Below are positions 54,760-64,000 of a stretch of 64,000 nt of DNA, in pieces. The notes beneath the pieces are model-generated. The model did no database searches and was not told where the DNA came from. It was given only the letters and a program-made list of their open reading frames with translations. The position numbers and the translations under genes are program-made. This DNA is from Nematopogon swammerdamellus (taxonomy: Eukaryota; Arthropoda; Insecta; Lepidoptera; Adelidae). Position 1 is the stretch's first letter. Each line of letters opens with the position of its first letter. The stretch is from NCBI GenBank assembly GCA_946902875.1, contig OX336339.1, positions 26,319,349-26,383,348 of the forward strand, read 5' to 3'.

Positions 54760-55205
54760 TTTATTTATTTATTTATTTATTTTTTAATGAACAAGCAGCT
54801 CTAGCTGATGTGTTCATATCAGTCTTTTTTTTTCAGATAATGAATGATTATGTTTTTTTGTTTTGTTTTTAGTTTTCGTACTTGGGCACTGTTGCTATTT
54901 GTTTGTTGATGTACTTTTTATGTATTTATCTAATCGGTTTTTGTAGGTGTTTGTGTTTTTATTCCAGGCGTTCACCACTCGATTTGTTATGAAGTGCTTT
55001 CGGATGTGTGTGTTTGTGCTGTCTGGTTAAGTTTTTTGCTGTGACCACGAAGGTGATAGTTCTGGTTCAGGTCAAACATTTCAATTAAGTCTGGGCAATC
55101 ATACATTGAGGTGAGTATTTTGTAGACTTCAATGAGGTCTCCTCTGTCTCGGTGTTCTTCTAATGTGGTCAGTTCAAGTGGTTTTAATCTTTCTTCGTAG
55201 CTCAA
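54760..55205 (-). pseudogene. Truncated CR1-like LINE end
   Basis: Encodes SYEERLKPLELTTLEEHRDR and a tail similar to the SRM-intron LINE. Its 3' end is a TTTA repeat at 54760-54780. Confidence 0.75.
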
Positions 55206-55243
55206 GCTTTTTAGACATGGTTGCCAAATCCATCTAAATCCGG

Positions 55244-55319
55244 ACGTATGGCAAGCCTAGCGTTACCTGGCGGAAGTGAATACGTATGGCAAGCCTAGCG
55301 TTACCTGGCGGAAGTGAAT
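55244..55319 (+). repeat. 38-bp tandem duplication over the MITE end
   Basis: ACGTATGGCAAGCCTAGCGT begins both units (55244 and 55282). The duplication copies the MITE terminus, target duplication and flank. Confidence 0.95.
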
Positions 55320-55390
55320 AAGGAATATGGAATGTGGACGGAATTAGTTAGAATGTCTTTAGGTATAGGTATGCGGCGAAGTGTGATGGG

Positions 55391-55740
55391 GTGGGTGCGG
55401 CTGAGCGTGACCCGAGCGGGCGGGGAGCTCTGCACCACGCTTATTTGTTTATTTGTAAAAGAAATCAACAGCAACATATGTATATCAAATTAAGTACTAT
55501 GGAACATTGTCATATCAAATTAGCTAGGTTGTGGAACTATCTTCCGGCGAGGGTATTTCCTGAATCCTTTAACCTGGGTGTCTTCAAGCGTCGTATTAAC
55601 GGGCTAGACAGCCTAGCAACAGTCCGCAAATCTGCTGGCATGGCACCTAACTGAGCGTGATTTCGCGAGGAGAGGTGATTTTGGCTCTGTCGACTGCAAC
55701 ATTGGTCTCTCGGCCCCGTGCTGGTTTACATTAATAAAAA
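55391..55740 (+). pseudogene. LINE C-terminal fragment
   Basis: Encodes KLARLWNYLPARVFPESFNL and a short tail; ends near AATAAAAAAGC at 55732. 5'-truncated. Confidence 0.6.
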
Positions 55741-56199
55741 AGCTATTAATAGGTTTCATAGATAGAATTTTCAAATATAGTAGGTCATTACATTTTCTAT
55801 TCGACTACCTACCATCTTGCCAAAAATTATATAATTAAAATTAAATACTAACCTATACCTACCTACCTACAATAAATATACTAATTAAATAAACAATTTA
55901 CTAATAAAATTAAATTGAAAAATATTAAAAATTCTAAAAATACGTGAGTATATGAGTAGTTGCCGTACAGAGTCCGCCTGCGTACGTCCGCTACACAGCC
56001 ACACGGTGCGGCGGTGTACGCATCACCTCTCACCTGGCACTTTCACATACGCTCCGCGATTGGACAAAACCAATAATTAAAGTTTTTATGAAAATTTATA
56101 TGGGTAGCTGTGCCAACGGATCGAAGGTGCTCGACAGAGCCAATTTCATCTCACCTCATGAAACGAAGCTCTCTTGCCCGAAGGTTCTTGCCCAGTTCT
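55741..56199. other. Non-coding
   Basis: AT-rich then mixed sequence; no feature recognised. Confidence 0.4.
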
Positions 56200-56385
56200 T
56201 CCTTATAAATTACATTGCTCAAATTATAGCCGACTGGGTTGATACCACCGTACTGGATGTAAGATGGCCGCATAGCAGCCACGGTTGTGTTCTCTAGTCC
56301 AGTATAGCCAGCAATCCATGTCTCTGAAATGGAAGTCTCCGGTATGGCACCTACCTTCTCGGAGGTGATATGTTGTATTTCGACC
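56200..56385 (+). repeat. Second-family SINE-like copy
   Basis: ACCACCGTACTGGATGTAAG and GGTATGGCACCTACCTTCTC match the reverse complement of 51263-51530. It is truncated. Confidence 0.7.
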
Positions 56386-57172
56386 GAAAATGGTTGAATT
56401 TTTTATTTTTTATGTCTTGAAGCTTTATTGAGTCATCATCACCATCAGTCATCCATCATCAGTGATTCATCACTTTAGATATTCAAAACACAAAAAGACA
56501 GGAACGTAGATTTGACTGTCCTTATTATAACAAAAAAAAGATTTGTAAAAATCGGATAAGGTTTCGGGGGGTATAAAACACAAAAACCCCGAAAAACTGC
56601 TTTGTATGGAGAAAGTTAACTTCCGTCTCGTGTTAACCCGTGCGACCCCTCTGATCCGCTGCGCTGCTCCGAGTCCGCGCACTCAACTCGCACGTGTCAT
56701 TCTTGATAGAAAATTATTTATTGCTCCAGTAAACATTAAACAGTAACAAGTTTTTTTTTCTGTGTCTTCTGTTACCTGGCAATCTGTGTAAACACAATGA
56801 GCCTTTCTGTTGAGGTTATTCGTTGATTTTTTTTTGTTAGCCGGAGGAGCCCTCGTGAGTCCCTTTCATTTCTTGTCTTCAAATGTCACGGCTAGCCTCG
56901 GGACAGTATGCCTCTTCAGTCTGGAATGTGTGACACTTCCTGTGCCCACTAGTTTTGATGCCAGTTCATTGACGTGAGCTGAAATTCTTGTCTGATAGCT
57001 TTTACTATGTCTAGAAATGTCTAGTTTGACAGTGCTGAATTTTAGATCCTCGTGTATGTTACAGTAACAAGTACATTAGAAAATTTACATAAGGTGCAAA
57101 GGCGGACTTATCCCTTACAAAGATTTCTTACAGTCAACCTTTGGATGTTTGAGATTCGATAATATAGTGGAA
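56386..57172. other. Non-coding
   Basis: No gene or repeat is recognised with confidence. Confidence 0.4.
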
Positions 57173-57392
57173 CTAGCTGTGCCCGCGGCTCCGCCCGCTC
57201 TCATATTTCACTTCACTGCTAACCTCACAAGCCATTTAGCGTGATAGTAAGTAGCCTATAGTTGATGGGAAGAATCAAGCTATCCGTAGAATTTTGTTTT
57301 ATTAAAATCGGTTCAGTGGTTCTCGAGTTATAAGCGGACAGACAGACATACACTCAGACACAAAGCACGTTGGATTTTATTATAGGTAAGGA
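57173..57392 (-). mobile_element. Short Helitron-like element
   Basis: CTAG at 57173-57176 after A and GGA at 57390-57392 before T, the complement of A|TCC...CTAG|T. Its body matches 1831-2057 closely. Confidence 0.75.
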
Positions 57393-57819
57393 TGTAAGTA
57401 GGTAGTAGCAAAAGAGTTGAGCGTGAGAATTGAAGATAAAATAATAATAAGAATACTTCAATACATATAAGTACATGCTAGTTAAATACAAGCCATACAT
57501 GTGTTAATACATATAAATTACTAAATATATAGAATATTATGTAAAAATAAATAATACATTGTACATACATACTTGTCCATCCAGGTATGAAACAAAAGTT
57601 GTTTTTTGGTTTTAGGTTTTTACTTCACATTGACAGAGATAATAGAGAAGGTGTGGAACTCAGCTTGCGATGGCTTCACTGAACATATCCGGGCCCATCG
57701 GCAGTAGAGGAGGGTGTTAATCGAGGCCGGGACTAGCGAGTGGCCACTCTAAATTTCCCGCGCATGCTTCACGTTTCGGCTCGCGTCAAGCCCTCGTCAA
57801 CTAGTCTGCGTTTTAACTA

Positions 57820-58190
57820 GGTAAGGTTTCCGTATTCCGTACGGAAGCCTATTACTAAGCCTCCGCTGTCTGTCTGTCTGTCCGTCTGTCTGTCCGAGGG
57901 CTGTATGTTTTGAACCGTAATAGGTAGCCCGTTGAAATTTTCACAGAATATGTGCTACTATGGCGGATATAACAACAAAATATAATAAAAAAAAAGAAAA
58001 TGTAAAAAATTAAGTGGGGCTCCCATACAACAAACGTGCGAAAAATCGATTAGTCACGCTACTGAATAATAGATGGCGCCACAGGCTTTTATACAATGCA
58101 TTGTTGAAAGACAAAAGATAGGCGGATATTATTGATAGCGGATAGATACGGAAACCTCCGTGCGCGAGTTAAACTCGCACTTGACAGGTG
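57820..58190 (+). repeat. GGCCAAG-type dispersed repeat
   Basis: Matches 7430-7830: CTGTCTGTCTGTCCG tract, GAACCGTAATAGGTAGCCCG, and the GTGCGCGAGTTAAACTCGCA end. Confidence 0.6.
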
Positions 58191-58705
58191 TGTTTGATTG
58201 AATAAGGGAAGCGATTTACAATGTCGGATAAAGTGTGGTAGTGAATTGCACAGTGGAGCTGCGTGAACAGAACTTCTTATCTGGTGCTGTTAGTTTTAAC
58301 ATTCCCAAGTTGTAGTCGGACATTCCCAGCCCCCTGAGGGCTAGTAATGCAGTATTTGTAATATTATATTGTTTCTAGTGTATTGTTAGAGTGGCTAATA
58401 TATACATATATTAGCAAACGGAGTGAATTCGTCGTTAGAATAAAAGGCACACAGGCGAATAGATATTTTGTAATCTTTTTTGTAATAAATAATTATCACA
58501 TTGTTAAACTGTGTATTCTTTATTTAAATAAATAAATAAAAATTAAAAAAAACATGCAGTCGAATTGGCCAATTAGGTACACGGTGGTTCGAACCCTCGG
58601 TGCGCGAGCCCGACTCGCACCTTGTTCTTTCACTTGTTATTAAACCCCCGACAAAAAAAGAGGGGTGTTATATTATCCTATTACTTTATGTGAGCTAAAC
58701 TTGTA

Positions 58706-58747
<42 letters not shown>

Positions 58748-59488
58748 CCGCTATCATTTCTGCGTCCTTTCAAAAAAGATACTTGCTGCGTCCATCACTT
58801 CTAGAGTATTTAATAAGGATGTAAGTGAAAATAGTGTAATAAAAACTTTCTATCATATGGGCAGATTACTTTTTATTTCGATATTTTTATTCGTATTTAT
58901 ATATGCTGTTTTCATTTCACCCTCCGTATGACGTCTGTTCATATTACAGACATTTCGGCACCCGCCCTGTATATTATGAGTATACATTTCAATTTACACA
59001 CAGAATTGACTCCTTTTATAATACACATTATGGCGTCCAGCCAGTCCAATCCAGTCAAGGTCAAACTATGTATACTCTAAATAAAAAAAAACCGACACTA
59101 TTGCTTCCAATCCATTCATCACTAACAAAGGTCATATAAAAGTCAAAATTTACACTAAATAAAAAAACAAATTACATTGATGCTTCCAATCTAACAAGCA
59201 AACAACAAACAAGGGAACAAGCAAAGTACATAACTTTTTAGGGTTCTGTTCTGTAGCCAAATACGGTACACGTGTAATTTCGTCATGTCCGTTCGCCCGT
59301 CTGTATGCCACGGCGTGATATGTTTTTTAATAAGCGAGATTTCACTCGTGATACTGATCTTCGAGAGATATGGCCATAAAAATCGTTATGGCTCTAGTAG
59401 GGTCACAAAAAATCCCGAGATATGTAAATTGTATTGAGAAAAGAAAAAAATAGCTCAAATCGACTGAACTGTGTACAAGCGAACATAC
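58191..59488. other. Non-coding with repeat ends and an AT microsatellite
   Basis: A second GTGCGCGAGCCCGACTCGCA end lies near 58600. An AAACCCCCGACAAAAAAAGA start like 7870 lies at 58643, and (TA)n at 58712-58744. No gene is seen. Confidence 0.5.
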
Positions 59489-59735
59489 TTGACCTAACCT
59501 AACCTTAGCCAACCCAACCCAACCTAACCTAACATAACCTTACCCAACCCAACCTAACCTTATTAGATCTAACCTTACTACCCAAACTTACACAACCTAA
59601 AAAAACCTAACCTAGCCTAAACTAACCTAACCTAGCCTAAACTAACCTAATCTAAACTAACCCAACCTAACCTAACCTAACCTAACCTAACCTAAGCTAA
59701 CCTAACCTAACGTAACCTAATCTAACCTATCCAAA
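59489..59735 (+). repeat. Interstitial degenerate (CCTAA)n array
   Basis: Nearly 50 five-base units, many exact CCTAA and others with one change (CCCAA, CCTTA, CCTAG). CCTAA/TTAGG is the insect telomere repeat. The best stretch is 59664-59712. Confidence 0.9.
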
Positions 59736-59839
59736 CAATTTGAGGGAAAAGTTGTGTCTGCGCGCTGTAATATAGAAGTGATTGCAAAATGTAATAATTG
59801 AAATTGTTATTATTATTGTATTCGTTATAATAGTATTTA

Positions 59840-60540
59840 TTATACAGGGTGTTCGGCACATCGACCGAAATTTTTTTTTTATATACGTGGGCTCATTTAC
59901 AAGGTTTTGACCCATGATGATACCTTTTGTCAGGTGTCACGTGGTATCAAGATAAGATTTTTTTTCTTTATTTTTGAAAATTACCAAAACCCAAGCTTTA
60001 AAACCTTGTAACTTTTTTGTTTATGTTAGTATCAGCACAAAATAAAATGTATTGTATTTTACGAATATTCTTATTCTAGAAAAAATATAATTTGATGAAG
60101 TTAATACCATGAAAAGGACTTATGATGACCTCTCAAAATCTCCAGGACGAGAAAAAATATGCTAGTTTACGCCCTTTCCAACGGTATAACACATGTGAAT
60201 GACTTGAATCATTCACTAAGTAGCCAAAATTTGGGATAATTTGCCAGAGTTCTAACATTAACACTAACATTAACAATGGAAATTATTGGAATTATTAAAG
60301 TATTGAGAGCGTTTTCCGGAAACTTTTCAAATTTAGAACATGTAACGGCCCCACGGGCACTTCGTTTAATACAAACTACTTCACTGCAATTGTTAATGTT
60401 CGTTCAGACTCTTGCAAATTATCCCTAATTTTGGCCACATTGTGAATGACTTTTTAAAGGAAAACGAAGCTCAAAATTGCTGTCAGTTTTTGTGTAAATT
60501 AATTCGGTATATCATTCTTTTGTATGTATGGTCTTTTCGT
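59840..60540 (-). repeat. Inverted copy of the 4500-5455 repeat
   Basis: Starts ATACAGGGTGTTCGGCACAT; internal segments match 5160-5410 in reverse. Non-coding. Confidence 0.65.
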
Positions 60541-60560
60541 TTGAAGTGACGGGCTTTTCA

Positions 60561-60592
<32 letters not shown>
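60561..60592 (+). repeat. 32-G homopolymer
   Basis: Uninterrupted G run, capable in principle of forming G-quadruplex DNA. The exact length is uncertain in any assembly. Confidence 0.9.
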
Positions 60593-60593
<1 letters not shown>

Positions 60594-61290
60594 TCTATAT
60601 CGGAAATAGATCAATTAAAAAAAAAGGGTTGTAAAATTTTTATATTTTATTAAATATTACAAAAAAAAATCAAACAAACTCATCCGAACATAGTAAACAC
60701 CTTTTGCTAAGATAGTATGTTTCAATTTCTAATAAATACTGAAATAATAATGAGGAGGCGGTGAACAAAATCGGATTTGTCCCACAAATATAATTTTACA
60801 GGAGAGCTCAAAAACTAGATGAAGCAGATAGGGGCTAGCTATAGCTCTACATTTTTGTACATAAAAGCTTCATCAAAATACAAACGTGTAACCGTCGTTT
60901 ATTTTATCAGAACATTGATTGTCTTATTTTTTTAATTTAAAAATGGACAAGTTCGGTTTTGTTTGAAAAATCTCCGGTTTCGTTTGAAAATTCTGGACAA
61001 ATCTTAACAAATATCAAAACAAACAAAAAATAGATATTTATTTGACAAGTAGAAAACCTATCACACGAAAAATTATTCAATTAGTTTCATCCCGTTTTGA
61101 TTGTAAATGAAGGTGCAATCATGTTTTCTTCTAATTTTAATGGGACAAGTGTGGTTTTGACTGAAAATGCATATTTGAGTATTATTTTGTATAGGAAAAA
61201 AGCGGTTTGAATGAAAGTACTTCAGGGACGACATAAATATGAGCTCAGAGAATTAAAAAAAATCTATCTATCTATCTATCGATCTTCTAT
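60593..61290. other. Non-coding AT-rich
   Basis: No feature is seen apart from an (ATCT)n tract at 61262-61282. Confidence 0.4.
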
Positions 61291-61299
61291 ACTACGAAG

Positions 61300-62414
61300 A
61301 CTTCTTCGTACTTATTCTTCGAGACTACGCCCGACTGACTCATCATCGCCCAGCCCAAACCGTAAGACTTAGAGTGTTGAAATTTGGAACGTAGTTCTAT
61401 TATATGACGTAAGCATCCACTAAGAAAGGATTTTTGAAAATTTCAACTTTAAGGGGGTGAAATAGGGGATGAAAGTTTGTATGAAAGTCTTTGTCCTTTG
61501 AAGTTAGAAATATAAAAATTTTAATTAAGGCTACTGAGCATAAAACAATGAAGACGTGTATCACGGTTTTTTGATTTTCACCTTTTAAAGGGGTTAAAAG
61601 AGGGTGAAAGTTTGTATGAGAGGACTTTGTTCTTTGAAGTATAGTATGAACGGTATTTAGTAGCAAATTTTGATGCGGTTTGCACCGATTCAAAGAGAGT
61701 TCTGGAGTTTAACTATAGGCTATATACCATAACGCTGAATTAATTAAAGGACAAAGTAAATCACTAACTCCAAGGTTATTCGAAGGTCGAACTGTGTTCA
61801 GATAAACAATATACTCTCTTAATTCTACTCGAAGAAAGTAAGTCACTGAGGGCGAGGCCGAAAGCCGAGCTGCGTTCAGGTAAACAATGTTCTCCCTAGA
61901 AGAAGTAAGTCACTAAAGGCGAGGCCGCCGGCCGAGCTGCGTTCAGGTAAACAATGTTCTCCCTAGAAGAAGTAAGTCACTAATTGCGAGGCTGAAGGCC
62001 GAGCTGCGTCCAGTTAAGCAATATCCGCCCTAGATGAAGTAAGTCACTAAACGCGAAACCGAAGGCCGAGTTGTGTTTAAATAATCGGTACTCTCTAGAA
62101 GAAATAAGGCGAGGCCGCAGGCCGAGCTGCTTTATTGTTTATTAATCATAAACTATAAATTAGGCAGCACACTGCAGTTAGACTGCAGAGGCCTGCGGCC
62201 TCGCCTTTAGTGACTTATTTATTCTAGAGAGTACATCGTTTACCCGAACGTAACTCGGCCTTCGACCTCGCCTTTAGTTACTTACTTCTTCTAGGGAGAA
62301 CATTGTTTACCTGAACGAAGCTCGGCCTTCGGCCTCGCCCCTAGCGACTTGCCGTTTGTGACTTACTGTGTCCTTATGGAATTAAACGCGAGCGAAGCCG
62401 CGGGCAAAAGCTAG
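61300..62414 (+). mobile_element. Helitron-like element with satellite arrays
   Basis: Ends GCGAGCGAAGCCGCGGGCAA, then CTAG at 62411-62414 before T. Inside, plus-oriented satellite units (about 61830-62130) face minus-oriented units (about 62180-62345). The left end is not certain. Confidence 0.6.
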
Positions 62415-62617
62415 TAAAAAATAAATCTATGTGGGTGGACATGTCCGCTTTTGTTCGCCGCCTCCTCCTCATTATGAAAGTTTAAATTCATAAGGTACAC
62501 GCCTATCTAGATAACTAACTACATTTCTGTTGTTCTGTCTGTTGTCTACGCGGCTAAAACTCGTTAATACTACACCACTCACACAAAGCTATGGACCAGT
62601 GACTTAACTAAAACAAC

Positions 62618-62990
62618 GCATTCGAAATAGTGGAAGCAATACTATGGTGCTAATAGCTGATTAATATGAGCCGTGGGGGGGGGGAGGGGGAAGGGGGGGG
62701 GGGGGGGGGGGAGGCACCGCCGGGCGAGCGAGCGGCGCTCGGGCTAGGCTATGCATTCGAAAGAAATAGTGGAAGCAACACTATCGTGCTAATAGCTGAT
62801 TTATATGCGCCGGGGGGGGGGGGGGGGGGGGGGGAGCGCCGCCGGGCGAGCGAGAGGCGATCGGGCTAGGTTACTATGCATTAGAAATAGTGGAAGCAGT
62901 ACTATCGTGCTAATAGCTTATTTATATGCGCCGAGGGGAGGGGGGGGGGGGGGGGGGGTCCCACGCGAGAGGCCCGGACGAGGTTAAATT
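62618..62990 (+). repeat. Three tandem units each with a long G run
   Basis: Units begin at about 62618, 62752 and 62877 with GCATT-GAAATAGTGGAAGCA and GTGCTAATAGCT. Each carries a G-rich run (about 62675-62712, 62813-62834, 62942-62958). Gly-rich open frames here are artefacts. Confidence 0.85.
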
Positions 62991-63039
62991 ACGCATTCCA
63001 AATACCGGCACACTGCAGTTAGACTCGTCAAGTTTTACA

Positions 63040-64000
63040 AACGATGTACTCTTTAGAAGAAATAAATCACTAAAGGCGAGGCCGGAGGCCGAGCTGCGTT
63101 CAGGTAAACAATGTTCTCTCTAGAAGAAGTAAGTCACTAATTGCGAGGCCGAAGGCCGAGCTGCGTCCAGTTAAGCAATATCCGCCCTAGAGAAGTAAGT
63201 CACTAGAGGCGAAACCGAAGGCCGAGTTGTGTTTAAATAATCGGTATTCTCTAGAAGAAATAAGGCGAGGCCGCAGGCCGAGCTGCGTTCAGGTAAACAA
63301 TGTTCTCCCTAGAAGAAGTATGTCTTTAAATGCGAGGCCGAACGCCGAGCTGCGTCCAGGTAAGCAATATTAGCAAAATTTTTTAATTATAATTTATTTG
63401 ATTTTAAATAATAATTTAATTATTTTTTTAGAATGAGAAATTCTTACAATTAATTCTTCTATTTCTTCTAGAGAGTACATCGTATACCTGAACGCAGCTC
63501 GGCCTGCGGCCTCACCTTTAGTGACTTATTTCTTTTAGAGAGTACATCGTTTACCAGCACGCAGCTCGGCCTTCGGCCTCGCCTTTAGTAACTTACTACT
63601 TCTAAGTAGCACTTTGCGGCCACGCCTTTAGTGACTTATTTCTTCTAGAGAGTACACCTTTTACCTGAACGTAACTCGGCCTTCGACCTCGCCTTTAGTT
63701 ATTTACTTCTTCTAGGGAGAACATTGTTTTCCTGAACGTAGCTCGGCCTGCGGCCTCGCCTTTAGTGACTTATTTATTCTAGAGAGTACATCGTTTACCC
63801 GAACGTAACTCGGCCTTCGACCTCGCCTTTAGTTACTTACTTCTTCTAGGGAGAACATTGTTTTCCTGAACGTAGCTCGGCCTGCGGCCTCGCCTTTAGT
63901 GACTTGTTTATTCTAGAGAGTACATCGTTTACCCGAACGTAACTCGGCCTTCGACCTCGCCTTTAGTTACTTACTTCTTCTAGGGAGAACATTGTTTACC
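63040..64000. repeat. GAGGCCGAAGGCC satellite arrays in both orientations
   Basis: Plus-oriented units at about 63060-63370 (GCGTTCAGGTAAACAATGTT spacer), an AT-rich gap, then minus-oriented units from about 63460 to the window edge. In the last part a two-unit block of about 120 bp repeats (63760, 63880). Confidence 0.9.

Larger units (their letters stand above)
54385..55267. mobile_element. hAT-like MITE with 8-bp GCGTTACC duplications
   Basis: GCGTTACC at 54385-54392 and 55260-55267 flank inverted ends TAGGCTTGCCATA / TATGGCAAGCCTA. An 8-bp duplication is typical of hAT. The element (54393-55259) is filled by a SINE and a truncated CR1-like end. Confidence 0.75.

Noticed and set aside
62666..63123. 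Gly-rich open frames near the window end
   Set aside because: They translate poly-G tracts in tandem repeats.

Overview
The window looks like a transposon-rich stretch of a lepidopteran (moth or butterfly) nuclear genome. Two split host genes encode proteins close to animal families. Everything else recognisable is mobile DNA typical of Lepidoptera: Helitron-like ends, R1-, CR1- and RTE-type LINEs, BEL/Pao and Ty3 LTR elements, 5S-rRNA-derived SINEs, and degenerate CCTAA (TTAGG) insect telomere-type repeats.

Host genes. A spermidine synthase (SRM) lies on the plus strand in four exons (44711-44914, 46356-46481, 52224-52475, 53553-53819; 282 aa). An ATG10-like autophagy E2 enzyme lies on the minus strand in two exons (40170-39878, 38915-38696; 170 aa). 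Their start codons are about 4.5 kb apart and point away from each other. Introns of both genes are filled with transposon copies; SRM intron 2 holds a nearly complete antisense LINE.

Layout. 1-9.3 kb: SINEs, a small Helitron-like element, degraded LINE pieces and inverted repeats, with no host gene. 9.3-20.4 kb: an 11-kb nested structure. A foldback DNA transposon (9302-20364) has long inverted arms, a 5-bp CGCCG target duplication and a RAG1/Transib-like transposase C-terminus in its centre; it carries an almost intact Ty3-type LTR retrotransposon (9694-16867) and a short retroposon in its left arm. An uninterrupted copy of the target lies at 21346-21501. 20.5-36.1 kb: several minus-strand R1-like LINE fragments, interrupted by a very young BEL/Pao element (22479-29187, LTRs identical by eye), a decayed Helitron Rep/helicase piece, and tandem repeats. 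37.3-38.3 kb: RTE fragment. 38.7-40.2 kb: ATG10. 41-42.7 kb: Helitron-like element with tandem array. 44.7-53.8 kb: SRM. 54-64 kb: hAT-like MITE, LINE and SINE fragments, telomere-type repeats, long G tracts and arrays of a GAGGCCGAAGGCC satellite in both orientations.

Most interesting points: (1) the RAG1-like foldback element with internally provable insertion site; (2) an apparent in-frame intron at the start of the Ty3-type gag; (3) a consensus -1 frameshift heptamer (A AAA AAC) at the end of ORF1 of the CR1-like LINE, leading exactly into the ORF2 frame; (4) a 12-bp duplication spanning both splice sites of SRM intron 3, suggesting transposon-made intron gain; (5) two SINE families sharing a central domain, one with a tRNA/5S-like head. 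All comparisons are by eye and from memory of family features; no search was run.
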